From the NCBI GenBank assembly GCA_050953425.1, contig JBMNMQ010000005.1, forward strand, positions 124,001 through 188,000: 64,000 bases of DNA, read 5' to 3'. The notes under the pieces are model-generated. The model had not been told where the DNA came from, ran no database searches, and worked only from the letters and a program-made list of their open reading frames with translations. The DNA is from RUG100 sp050953425 (GTDB taxonomy: Bacteria > Bacillota > Clostridia > Peptostreptococcales > Anaerovoracaceae). Each line of letters begins with the position of its first letter. Position 1 is the first letter of the stretch. This document shows positions 1 through 7,137 of this stretch, in pieces. Made by a program: the position numbers and the translations under genes.

Positions 1-110
1 CGGAGAGCTGTACGCTTACGGTCATACTCCCGATACTCCTCTTCGGGAATTTCAAACCAAGTGCGAGTGCCTTTGTCATAGATGCGATGCTGTTTAGATT
101 CTTTTTCCAT
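1..110 (-). CDS. N-terminal part of a sigma-70-like/HTH protein of mobile elements (cut by window edge)
   Basis: An open frame runs from an ATG at 108-110 off the left edge. It is preceded by a good ribosome-binding site (AAAGGAG) about 7 bases upstream. The visible 36 residues begin MEKESKQHRIYDKGTRTWFE and continue with a charged IPEEEYREYDRKR stretch. This opening resembles the small sigma-factor-like DNA-binding proteins carried by clostridial conjugative transposons. No DNA-binding domain is visible because the gene is cut, so the family call is tentative. If right, the left part of the window lies inside or next to an integrated mobile element. Confidence 0.45.
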   Translation of the reverse strand, partial: MEKESKQHRIYDKGTRTWFEIPEEEYREYDRKRTAL

Positions 111-135
111 AATTCGACTCCTTTGGATTTGCTTG

Positions 136-232
136 AATCCGCAGAAGCCGAAACGTCCGTAGAAACAAAAGGACGGGCAGGAGAAGCAGATAAAATGCTT
201 CAATCCATGCCCGTCCAGCGGTTCTGCGGATT
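136..232. terminator. Nested long inverted repeat, terminator-like on the minus strand
   Basis: Three stems nest inside one another. The outer stem pairs 136-150 with 219-232 (ATCCGCAGAA / TTCTGCGGAT core). The middle stem pairs 171-179 with 208-216 (GGACGGGCA / TGCCCGTCC). The inner stem pairs 183-188 with 196-201 (GAAGCA / TGCTTC). Read on the minus strand, the middle and inner stems are followed by TTTTGTTT, which would terminate transcripts of the 48-residue gene just upstream. The outer stem makes the structure larger than a plain terminator. Confidence 0.6.
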
Positions 233-250
233 TTATTTAGTTGATGTAAA

Positions 251-397
251 TCAGATTCTGGTGTTGGTTACGGTATATTTGCCATTACTAAGAAAGGTGA
301 TCGTCGTTTTATAGTGCTTATGGATAATTTCCACGGATTTGCTTGAACCATCAGCACGACAGACCGTTTTTCCATTTCCATTCTTGATTACTTCCAT
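251..397 (-). CDS. Small basic protein of unknown function (48 aa)
   Basis: The frame is open upstream to 463, but the ATG at 395-397 has a near-perfect ribosome-binding site (GGAGGTGAATCC) directly before it, so this start is preferred. The product is 48 residues, basic and Lys/Thr-rich, beginning MEVIKNGNGKTVCR and ending TVTNTRI. I do not recognise it. No signal peptide, membrane segment or metal motif is seen. Position 421-436, just upstream of its ribosome-binding site, carries the same 16-bp near-palindrome found before the XRE regulator and ietA, which suggests shared control. Small proteins of this kind accompany mobile-element regulators. Confidence 0.5.
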   Translation of the reverse strand: MEVIKNGNGKTVCRADGSSKSVEIIHKHYKTTITFLSNGKYTVTNTRI

Positions 398-420
398 AGG
401 ATTCACCTCCTTCTCAAAAT

Positions 421-436
421 GGAACTTATAAGTTAC
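421..436. promoter_or_regulatory. Candidate operator, copy 1
   Basis: GGAACTTATAAGTTAC contains a perfect 12-bp palindrome (AACTTATAAGTT). It matches the reverse complement of the copy at 522-537 at 13 of 16 positions. It lies between the presumed promoter and the ribosome-binding site of the 48-residue gene at 251-397. A role as binding site of the XRE protein at 644-991 is inferred. Confidence 0.55.
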
Positions 437-501
437 ACATGGCTCAAAAAATATAGGCTTCATGTCATTAAGACTCTGCAGACACGATCAGCCCGAACTG
501 A

Positions 502-562
502 AACCTATCATACAATCAAAAGTAACCTTTAGGTTCCATGAATAATATAGCACTGATAGGTT
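502..562. promoter_or_regulatory. Candidate operator, copy 2, with flanking inverted repeat
   Basis: The core at 522-537, GTAACCTTTAGGTTCC, has arms AACCT/AGGTT around a 2-base centre. It is flanked by a 9-bp inverted repeat, AACCTATCA at 502-510 and TGATAGGTT at 554-562. The block is centred about 110 bases upstream of the XRE start codon, between the divergent small ORF and the regulator. Confidence 0.6.
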
Positions 563-591
563 ACATTTACAAGCAAATTCCTCGAAAAATG

Positions 592-620
592 TTGCTTTTG
601 AGTTACACAGATGGTAAAAT
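592..620 (+). promoter_or_regulatory. Promoter of the XRE regulator gene
   Basis: A -35 box TTGCTT (592-597) and a -10 box TAAAAT (615-620) are separated by 17 bases, and TG at 612-613 makes an extended -10. A degenerate copy of the operator (591-606, ending AGTTAC) overlaps the -35 box, as expected for autoregulation. Confidence 0.5.
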
Positions 621-643
621 ACAAAAGAAGGGAGGTGCTGAAG

Positions 644-991
644 ATGGCTTCTGAAAAAAGAACATTAGGCGAGTATCTAAAAGAACGCCGCACAGAAAAG
701 GATCTATCTTTAAGAAGGGTTTCGGAATTATCTGGGATTAGTCATACCGAAATCAAGAGAATCGAAGACGGCTTAAGAAGACAGCCTTCACCGCAGATCC
801 TTCGCTCATTGGCAAAGGCTCTTGATGCGCCTTACGAAGAACTGATGGAATTGGCTGGATATATTGATGATATGCAGGAAGAATCAACAGGGGTAGCTCC
901 AGCCGGTATTGCAGGTGCGGAGGATTTATCACCTGAAGAATTAGATCGTGTTAATCAGTTTATAGCATTCCTTAAAACACAGAGAAAATAA
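644..991 (+). CDS. XRE (Cro/C1)-type transcriptional regulator, likely controller of the IetAS module
   Basis: The 115-residue protein has an N-terminal helix-turn-helix domain: LGEYLKERR at residues 6-14, then a SLRRVSELSGISHTEIKRIE helix pair typical of the Cro/C1 family. The acidic C-terminal part ends in a helix (DLSPEELDRVNQFIAFLKTQ), probably for dimerisation. The start was moved from an upstream in-frame codon to the ATG at 644 because GGAGGTG precedes it. The gene converges on ietS with a shared terminator between them. Repeats of a 16-bp near-palindrome lie before this gene, the small ORF at 251-397 and ietA. The inference is a local repressor that also limits its own expression. Confidence 0.85.
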   Translation: MASEKRTLGEYLKERRTEKDLSLRRVSELSGISHTEIKRIEDGLRRQPSPQILRSLAKALDAPYEELMELAGYIDDMQEESTGVAPAGIAGAEDLSPEELDRVNQFIAFLKTQRK

Positions 992-1026
992 AAAAGAACA
1001 GGGTATTGCATTTGCCCTGTTCTTTT
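992..1026. terminator. Bidirectional terminator between XRE gene and ietS
   Basis: A 12-bp stem (AAAAGAACAGGG at 992-1003 with CCCTGTTCTTTT at 1015-1026) encloses an 11-base loop. The A-tract and T-tract on either side allow it to work in both directions, ending the regulator transcript and the ietAS transcript. Confidence 0.85.
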
Positions 1027-1034
1027 GCGTGGTC

Positions 1035-3296
1035 TTAAACGCGAATGGGAACTCGTACAGTTTGAACTACAGGAAATCTGTTTCCCGCTTCCGCACGGAT
1101 TGAATCGTAGAGATTAAGAGAATGGGTTACATCTTCAATCGTGATCGCAAGAGCGTACCCGATATTTTCTGTATCTGGAATGTCATAGCGAGTATGTAAT
1201 TCAAGATATATTTCCCAATCACCGCTTCCGAAACTCGAATAGGTCTTTTCAAAATGGTAACAGGTATCCCATTTTTTGCGTCCATCAGTCTCTGATGGAT
1301 TGCTGTTACCTTTTTTACCCGATCCGTTTATTGAATAAAGCGATGCACTTACGTATGCTTGTAAATAATCCTCGCCCTTGTCTTTATCTATAGGAGATTG
1401 CGTAACGCAAGTAACGGTTATCTTTACTTTTTTGTTACGTTTGCTCATGTCCAGACTGTCGCATACTTGCGGCATAATAAATTTTACACGCTGTTTGTGC
1501 TGCTTATTCATGGTCCCAACATGAAGAAAAGTCACTTTGTCTTCCGTCGAATACATGCTTGCCATAACGTCCGGGATTCCACGGCCATAAAGATCACCAT
1601 AGAAGGCTGCGTCATCTCTATATATTTTTTTCTTGCCAGGATCTATAGGAAGAAAAGTACCATGATATAGCAGTGCCTTCGCAAGCATTATATTTTTGTC
1701 AGGCAAAGAGTCTTCAATTTGTGCGAGGTCGCCAGAAATTACTGGTGCAGAAAAACTTGTACCCGCATCAAATGCAAAAAGATTATTAGGGCCGATCATC
1801 ATAGAGTATTCATCTGGGAAGGCCGTTCCATTTTTTGAAACTGTAGCGGCATATGTGACAATATCCGGTTTTCTCATTCCCTTAAATCCAGGGCCAATTC
1901 TGGAATAAGGAGCAACTTCAAATTTTTTGCTAAGACTTCCTTCATGATCCTGTCCAACAATCGCTCCAACAGAAATGTTCAGCATAGAATCAGATGGTGG
2001 CGCAATCCGTGCATCATCATCGTCGAGAATTGCCTGAAGTGAATCCTCTGTTTTATAGAGTTTATGATTTCCTGCGGCGATAACAAATTGTATGTCGTAT
2101 TTGCGGGAAAGCACATCGAGTTCATAGCCGAGATTACTAATGCGTTCTCCCTTTATTGGGAATAGCCCAGCTGATGAGAAATTAAAGATTTTTGTGTCAT
2201 TCCGGTATCTTTGTACGGCTTCTTTAATACGTCGAATCATAGTTGGGTTAGAAATGACAGTAGGATCGTCGCTTTCGGGATCTGGACCCCAGATATTGCA
2301 GTCGATAATTCGTGCGCGAGGAGTCATTACGCCATTGGCCATTTGGGTGCCAGTATTTTCAAAGGCAATTTTACTGGCCACGCTTGTGCCATGATTTTTA
2401 TCGCCAGGTGATGCTCCCTGCGGAGTCCAATGCTCAATAACAAGGGGACTTAGTTCTGCAGGAAAATCGACACCGCTATCCAGAACAGCTACAACGGGAA
2501 GGGCATCAATATCTATAGATGGATCGAGTGTAAGCTTGGTAGTTGCTGGTACACAATACGCAGGGGCAGTAGAATAAAACGCTGTAGGTGTAACTTGAGC
2601 TATGAATGGGTCTGAAGACATTTTCTGTAAACAACTCAATGATACCCCGGCGCGAATTATTCTTGTATCATCTGATAAAGAGTAAGGCTTTGACAGTAAT
2701 TCGCCACCTTCTTCCTTCATTTTACCTATAAATTTTTCCTCAATACGTCTGCTTCCTTCTTGGCCAATATCGTCGGTAAGCTTATGCTCCTCAAATTCGA
2801 CATCGAATATTTTGGAATCCAGTGCATCTAATATTTGCTCTTTTAATAGAGGAGATTGCTTGTCCTCGGCAGAAGGAAAGTCAAAAGATGAGATGTCCCG
2901 AAAGCTCTTATTGATTCGCTGACCATCACGATATTTGCCTACACGGTCCTTCAAGGTGTTGAAACGTGAACCCGTGGTAACGACTGTAGCGTGTCTTTCA
3001 TCATGAACGGTTTTAATTTTTATACCTTCACCCGTGAGAAAATCACGCAAAGCTTTATTTGAAAACTTCTCGTCGTCAGAAAGAAAAATCTCGAAGATAC
3101 GAATATCTTCGTTGGAAAGTGAACCAGTACCTTGAAGCTTGGTATATTCATTCACGATCTTTTGAAGACCGGATGAGAGCACTTTTCCATGCTCATAATG
3201 ATCTACGTCTTCTTTTTTCGGACCACGTGGAGAGCCGGGATCTACATAGTCTACTTCAGTCTCTGGTATTAAGAGATGCGGCCTGTAATCACTCAT
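1035..3296 (-). CDS. ietS: Subtilisin-like (S8) serine protease, IetS-like anti-phage component
   Basis: The protein has about 750 residues and a subtilase domain in its central part. Counting from the upstream in-frame ATG, the triad is Asp277 (VAVLDSGVDF), His306 (KNHGTSVAS) and Ser518 (DAGTSFSAP), with the oxyanion Asn414 in AAGN. All are intact, so activity is expected. The roughly 270-residue N-terminal region and 200-residue C-terminal region match no domain I know. No signal peptide is present, so it is probably cytoplasmic. The second ATG (3294-3296) is preferred because AAAGGAG sits 12 bases before it and overlaps the first ATG. It overlaps the end of the AAA ATPase gene by 8 bases. 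An S8 protease paired with an AAA ATPase is the described IetAS anti-phage arrangement. Confidence 0.8.
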   Translation of the reverse strand: MSDYRPHLLIPETEVDYVDPGSPRGPKKEDVDHYEHGKVLSSGLQKIVNEYTKLQGTGSLSNEDIRIFEIFLSDDEKFSNKALRDFLTGEGIKIKTVHDERHATVVTTGSRFNTLKDRVGKYRDGQRINKSFRDISSFDFPSAEDKQSPLLKEQILDALDSKIFDVEFEEHKLTDDIGQEGSRRIEEKFIGKMKEEGGELLSKPYSLSDDTRIIRAGVSLSCLQKMSSDPFIAQVTPTAFYSTAPAYCVPATTKLTLDPSIDIDALPVVAVLDSGVDFPAELSPLVIEHWTPQGASPGDKNHGTSVASKIAFENTGTQMANGVMTPRARIIDCNIWGPDPESDDPTVISNPTMIRRIKEAVQRYRNDTKIFNFSSAGLFPIKGERISNLGYELDVLSRKYDIQFVIAAGNHKLYKTEDSLQAILDDDDARIAPPSDSMLNISVGAIVGQDHEGSLSKKFEVAPYSRIGPGFKGMRKPDIVTYAATVSKNGTAFPDEYSMMIGPNNLFAFDAGTSFSAPVISGDLAQIEDSLPDKNIMLAKALLYHGTFLPIDPGKKKIYRDDAAFYGDLYGRGIPDVMASMYSTEDKVTFLHVGTMNKQHKQRVKFIMPQVCDSLDMSKRNKKVKITVTCVTQSPIDKDKGEDYLQAYVSASLYSINGSGKKGNSNPSETDGRKKWDTCYHFEKTYSSFGSGDWEIYLELHTRYDIPDTENIGYALAITIEDVTHSLNLYDSIRAEAGNRFPVVQTVRVPIRV

Positions 3297-4455
3297 CTGT
3301 CGAATCATCTCCTTTGGTTAGCTTATTTATTTGATAAAGTAAGGTGTTATGAGGGACACCGATTGCTTTTGCAAGAGACCGGATACTAGCACCCTTGCTG
3401 TTAAGAATGACAGCCGCTTCAGCGACCCCTTTTCCGTTTGAATTATCCGTTAGCTGTTGAATTAATAATTCTATAAAATCATCCATTGTCACCGGATTGC
3501 CTGATGTTACAGATCTTTTTGCAGTTGAAATAACCAGTTCTTTAATCTGAGCAGAGCTACGATCTGATGTGAGAACAGCCATTTTCTTTACGTTCAATTT
3601 ATTAGGAAAATTATAGTCATCGAGCCACCGCTGAATGAGCTGGGCACGTTGTTCTTCATCAGGATATCCTAGATTTAACACGTAGTTAAACCTTCTCCAT
3701 ATTGCAGGATCCAGCAGATGCTCATGATTAGTAGCAGCGATGAGAAAAACATTATCCGGCATATTATCAAAGTTCTGTAGTAGAGCAGTGACGACTCGCT
3801 TCAATTCACCAAGTTCATTACCATCGTCACGCTTCTTTGCGATTGCATCAAATTCATCAAGAAATAGCACAACCGGAGAATTTCCAAGGCTCGAAAAGAC
3901 TCTACGTAAATTAACACTTGTCTGGCCTAGATATGAAGAAACCAAGCCATCCAATCTGACATAAGCCATAGGAAGATTAAGTTCGTGAGCAATGGCGTGT
4001 GCTGTCATTGTTTTTCCACATCCGGGTGGTCCGCATAAAAGTAGCCGATTTGCAGCTGGGAGATTATGCTCTGCAAGTTTTGCCTGATCCTTATGTTCTT
4101 CCAGTATTTGTAGAATCAATTCTTTTTGCTTCGGAGGGAGTATGACATCATCCAATGAAATAGAGGGATGAATGAAGTCATATAGCTCAAGATGGCTGTC
4201 TTTATCTCTTGGTGTTACAACGGAAGATCCTCCAACGGACTGTACAGAAAATCCTGGTTCATCTTCAGTAATAACAGCAGGCTTTTTCTTGCTGTCTGTC
4301 CTTGCACCCTTGTATGATGCAAGGATCAAGCTTGATACTCGGACATTTCCCTTTTTATCTTCATCTGCAGCTAATGCATCCACTGCGGCCTTGAATTTTG
4401 ATTCATCCCCGGAGCAATGGGCTGCGATGATGTTGGCAATAAGTTCGGCTTTCAT
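3289..4455 (-). CDS. ietA: AAA+ ATPase, IetA-like anti-phage component
   Basis: The 388-residue protein has a single AAA+ module: Walker A GPPGCGKT at 142-149, Walker B VVLFLDEFDAI at 195-205, sensor-1 Asn243 in ATNHEHLLDP, and arginine-finger candidates at 254-255 (WRRF). The first 100 residues are a separate helical region. The C-terminal 45 residues look like a Fis-type helix-turn-helix (SIRSLAKAIGVPHNTLLYQI), which is unusual for this kind of ATPase and may bind DNA. It is first in a two-gene operon with the S8 protease. The AAA partner presumably senses infection or delivers substrate, with the protease as effector; that order of action is inferred, not shown. AAAGGAG precedes the ATG. 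Confidence 0.82.
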   Translation of the reverse strand: MKAELIANIIAAHCSGDESKFKAAVDALAADEDKKGNVRVSSLILASYKGARTDSKKKPAVITEDEPGFSVQSVGGSSVVTPRDKDSHLELYDFIHPSISLDDVILPPKQKELILQILEEHKDQAKLAEHNLPAANRLLLCGPPGCGKTMTAHAIAHELNLPMAYVRLDGLVSSYLGQTSVNLRRVFSSLGNSPVVLFLDEFDAIAKKRDDGNELGELKRVVTALLQNFDNMPDNVFLIAATNHEHLLDPAIWRRFNYVLNLGYPDEEQRAQLIQRWLDDYNFPNKLNVKKMAVLTSDRSSAQIKELVISTAKRSVTSGNPVTMDDFIELLIQQLTDNSNGKGVAEAAVILNSKGASIRSLAKAIGVPHNTLLYQINKLTKGDDSTDE

Positions 4456-4485
4456 TTCATATGAGCTCCTTTACCATATACTTTT

Positions 4486-4523
4486 GTAACTTTTAGTTTA
4501 CACTTCTGGAGTTCTAAAGTCAA
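4486..4523 (-). promoter_or_regulatory. ietA promoter with operator copy 3 over the -10 box
   Basis: On the minus strand the -35 box TTGACT (4518-4523) and the -10 box TAAACT (4495-4500) are 17 bases apart. The near-palindrome GTAACTTTTAGTTTAC (4486-4501) covers the -10 box and matches the copy at 522-537 at 13 of 16 positions. Binding there would block RNA polymerase. Confidence 0.65.
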
Positions 4524-4685
4524 CAAAAAGCCATCGAATATTTGACCACTTTTGACCACGTCGAAAAAGCTGATAAAGCGAGCCTCAATTGTAAACTGAG
4601 ATTCCATACCCAGGATCTCAGGCAGAGTTAATCATCAATAGTTACATATCAGGGAAGAAGTGTATGGATTCTTCCTTACAAAGAT

Positions 4686-4716
4686 GAGATGGGCTGGAAA
4701 GCCTGTCTCATTTTTT
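4686..4716 (+). terminator. Terminator inside the IS30 leader
   Basis: A 10-bp stem (GAGATGGGCT with AGCCTGTCTC, two G-T pairs), a GGAA loop and six T residues lie about 45 bases before the transposase start. It would stop transcripts entering from outside, a common way for insertion sequences to keep transposase low. Confidence 0.7.
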
Positions 4717-4758
4717 GCTATCTTTAAGACCTCTGGCGGTCGTTAGAAAGGAACCGCT

Positions 4759-6066
4759 ATGTCTAAATTTTTAACCTATGAGGACCGTCTGGAGATTGCC
4801 AGCGGTCTCAAAGAGCATCAGTCGTTCGGTGCAATCGGCAGGAATCTCGGGAAAGACCGGACAACGATTGCCAAGGAAGTAAAACGATACTCCTTTGATA
4901 AAAAGAGTGGGCGCCCAGGCTATCCCTTTAACCCATGCAAGCTTAGGAAAAGCTGTAAACGTAAGGGCATCTGCGAAAACAGATGCACTCATACCTCGCT
5001 TTATAAGTGCAGCCTGTGCGCAGAATGCTACCGACACTGTAAGGACTTTGCTGAGGATGTCTGTACCGTCAAGAATAAACCTCCTTACGTCTGTAACGGA
5101 TGTGGAGAGATGAGCAACTGCACCCTCCTGAAAAAGCTCTATGATCCCGCAGATGCCCATATCCGGGCGGAGAAGTCCATCTCAGAAGCCCGTACTGGAA
5201 TCCTGACGGATGAAGCCACGATTGCAAGGATCAATGCCATCATCGCCCCTCTGGTAAAGAATGGTCAGTCTCTCCATCAGATCTATCTTGATCATGTAGA
5301 TGAGCTCATGTGCAGCGAGAAGACCCTTTACAACTATGTAGACGCCCAGCTCTTTGACGTCAGGAACATCGACCTTCCAAGGAAGGTGAAATATCGTCCG
5401 CGGTATAAGAAGCCGGAGTTCAAAGTAGACAGAGGCTGCCGCATAGGGCGGAGCTATCAGGATTTTCTGAAGTTCATGGAGACAGAACCTGAGACCCATA
5501 TCGTCCAGATGGACAGCGTTATCGGCAAAGTCGGAGGCAAATGCCTTCTTACAATCCACTTCGTGGATACCAGTCTGATGTTGGCTTTCCTTCGCGATGC
5601 GAATACCTCGCGATCAGTTATCGATATATTCAACCGTCTGGATTACGCCCTGGGCACCGTTCTCTTTGAAAAGCTCTTTCCTGTGATTCTTACCGACAAT
5701 GGCAGCGAGTTTTCAAATCCCAAAGAGATAGAGTACCGGGAGGACTTTGGTGAATCCCATTCCCTCATGAGGACCAGGGTCTATTACTGCGATCCAAGCA
5801 GTCCGTATCAGAAGGGCTCCTGCGAGGTCAATCATGAGCTGATCCGGAGGATACTGCCCAAGGGTTCCAGCTTTGATGACCTGACTCAGGAAGATGTGAC
5901 CCGGATGATGGACCACATCAACTCGTACAAAAGAAAGAAGCTGAATGACCGCACACCATACGACTCATTCAGCTTCCTGTATGGAGAAGAAGTGCTTAAA
6001 AAACTGGGATGTTCAAAGGTTGCCGCCGAGAACATCATCCTGAAGCCAAAACTTCTCAAGAAGTAA
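4759..6066 (+). CDS. IS30-family transposase
   Basis: The 435-residue protein starts with an IS30-type helix-turn-helix (SKFLTYEDRLEIASGLKE, then GAIGRNLGKDRTTIAKEVKR). A Cys-rich section between residues about 53 and 122 has several CxxC pairs and probably binds zinc; it occurs in one IS30 subgroup. The catalytic DDE residues are present: Asp in QMDSVIG, Asp in LTDNGSEF and Glu in GSCEVNHELIRR. The reading frame is undamaged, so the element may still be active. AAAGGA precedes the ATG. The inverted repeats lie about 170 bases upstream and 54-74 bases downstream of the gene. Confidence 0.93.
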   Translation: MSKFLTYEDRLEIASGLKEHQSFGAIGRNLGKDRTTIAKEVKRYSFDKKSGRPGYPFNPCKLRKSCKRKGICENRCTHTSLYKCSLCAECYRHCKDFAEDVCTVKNKPPYVCNGCGEMSNCTLLKKLYDPADAHIRAEKSISEARTGILTDEATIARINAIIAPLVKNGQSLHQIYLDHVDELMCSEKTLYNYVDAQLFDVRNIDLPRKVKYRPRYKKPEFKVDRGCRIGRSYQDFLKFMETEPETHIVQMDSVIGKVGGKCLLTIHFVDTSLMLAFLRDANTSRSVIDIFNRLDYALGTVLFEKLFPVILTDNGSEFSNPKEIEYREDFGESHSLMRTRVYYCDPSSPYQKGSCEVNHELIRRILPKGSSFDDLTQEDVTRMMDHINSYKRKKLNDRTPYDSFSFLYGEEVLKKLGCSKVAAENIILKPKLLKK

Positions 6067-6225
6067 CCATTATTCAGACACGGCCGCCAGAGAAAAACAC
6101 AACTGAGCACCTGAAGTAAGGGATGGAATCTCCGTATACAAAAAGTTTCGAGCGTGATTCGATCTCTGTTTGCTATGCAGAAATTTGGTCTGGAGTCATT
6201 ATAGCATGCCCATTAATTATTAAAA

Positions 6226-6348
6226 TCTGGGATTCTTGATTACAAAACGGGATTTTCATTTACAAATCGGGATTCTCGGTTACAGAATATCACCTCTTAT
6301 TTACCAAACGGGAGTCTCCGCTTACAAACGGGATTCTCAAGCTACATT
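6226..6348. repeat. Array of six 20-21-bp repeats upstream of the BREX operon
   Basis: Units begin at about 6228, 6248, 6268, 6309 and 6329, with a degenerate sixth unit at 6288-6308. The consensus is CGGGATTCTCnnTTACAAAA. The spacing is 20 bases apart from the 21-base degenerate unit. The unit resembles the tip of the neighbouring IS30 (GGAATCTC...TACA) and also the multiple terminal repeats known at IS21-family ends. It could be an IS21 remnant, an IS30 target array or a regulator-binding array. There are no variable spacers, so it is not CRISPR. Confidence 0.7.
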
Positions 6349-6403
6349 TCATCTATAATTCAAGAATTCGATGGAAATTTTCTTGTGAACGCTCGATTAA
6401 ATC

Positions 6404-6432
6404 TTGAATTTGCATTGTCGGATGTGTATAAT
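6404..6432 (+). promoter_or_regulatory. Promoter of the BREX regulator and operon
   Basis: A -35 box TTGAAT (6404-6409) and a consensus -10 box TATAAT (6427-6432) are separated by 17 bases. The expected start of transcription is about 35 bases before the regulator ATG. It is the only clear sigma-A-type promoter seen before the operon. Confidence 0.7.
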
Positions 6433-6474
6433 AGGTCTATAAGTCTGATTTTGGCGGAAAGCGAGGTAAGCGTC

Positions 6475-6687
6475 ATGGCCATTAGCTATAAGAAATTGTG
6501 GAAACTACTGATAGATCGCGATATGAAAAAGAAGGACTTACAGAAGGCTGCCGGTATCAGCTCGGCATCAATAACAAAACTTGGAAAAAACGAAAATGTA
6601 AATACAGAGATCATAGAAAAAATATGTGTTGCCCTGGACTGTGATGTCAGCGACATAATGGAAATGACGAACGAAGAGGCAAAATGA
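6475..6687 (+). CDS. XRE-family regulator heading the BREX operon
   Basis: The 70-residue protein is almost entirely one Cro/C1-type helix-turn-helix domain (SYKKLWKLLIDRDMKKKDLQ, then AGISSASITKLGKNENVNTEI). Such stand-alone regulators are common at the head of BREX and restriction operons. The start at 6475 was chosen over an in-frame upstream codon because GCGAGG precedes it and the upstream region contains the promoter. It lies 15 bases before brxF with no terminator between, so it is probably co-transcribed and regulates its own operon. The target site is not known; the 20-bp repeat array upstream is one candidate. Confidence 0.85.
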   Translation: MAISYKKLWKLLIDRDMKKKDLQKAAGISSASITKLGKNENVNTEIIEKICVALDCDVSDIMEMTNEEAK

Positions 6688-6702
6688 GGAAGGTGGATCG
6701 GC

Positions 6703-7122
6703 ATGGGTGAGATCATTGAATATGGGAATCTCAAAAGACAGAAGAACACCATCTCCCGGCTGCTCATTTACTGGACTCGAATACGGGAATTGTCTTCTCA
6801 GCCGGTGTCCATCAGCAAGCCTTTATCAGAAAAGCTGCAGGAAGTATCACCGCGGAGCCGGACTATGCGGCTCTCCTCATGCTTTCAAAGCGTGCTCGCT
6901 CAGTATCCGGATAATGTGGTCATCAAGGATATCGACGTTATGTTCAACCCGGCTTATCAGGTTGATGTTTTGAAGATTCTGACCGAGGCCCGCAAGAGCA
7001 AACCATATAGTGTTATCTGGCCGGGACGATATGAAAACGGAGCGCTTTATTACAGCGAGCAGGGGTACCCGGACTATAAAACATATGAAGTAAAGAACTA
7101 TGACATCACCTGTGTCATTTAA
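6703..7122 (+). CDS. brxF: BREX type 3 protein BrxF, P-loop apparently missing
   Basis: The C-terminal two thirds match BrxF in layout: an SISKPLSEKLQEVSPRSRTM segment, VVIKDIDVMFNP (Walker-B-like), then SVIWPGRYENGALYYSEQGY near the end. BrxF proteins normally open with a P-loop (GxxxxGKT/S) in their first 40 residues. Here residues 1-35 (around RLLIYWTRIRELSSQ) have no such motif and look shorter than usual by roughly a dozen residues. No other frame supplies one. The ribosome-binding site (GGAAGGTGG) and frame are otherwise intact. The protein may be a degenerate or divergent BrxF. It is followed after 15 bases by brxC. Confidence 0.7.
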   Translation: MGEIIEYGNLKRQKNTISRLLIYWTRIRELSSQPVSISKPLSEKLQEVSPRSRTMRLSSCFQSVLAQYPDNVVIKDIDVMFNPAYQVDVLKILTEARKSKPYSVIWPGRYENGALYYSEQGYPDYKTYEVKNYDITCVI

Positions 7123-7137
7123 GGAGGAAACGCCAGC

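Larger units (their letters stand above)
4590..6140. mobile_element. IS30-family insertion sequence, complete
   Basis: The ends are imperfect inverted repeats. The left end is TGTAAACTGAGATTCCATAC (4590-4609, continuing CC). The right end is GGGATGGAATCTCCGTATAC (6120-6139, ending A). The shared core is GGAATCTC followed by a T/A-rich ACA tip. The element is about 1.55 kb and carries one intact transposase gene. I see no clear target-site duplication, but IS30 elements duplicate only 2-3 bases, so this is weak evidence either way. The element separates the IetAS module from the BREX operon. Confidence 0.8.

Noticed and set aside
6226..6480. CRISPR-like array
   Set aside because: Units are contiguous with no unique spacers and there are no cas genes.
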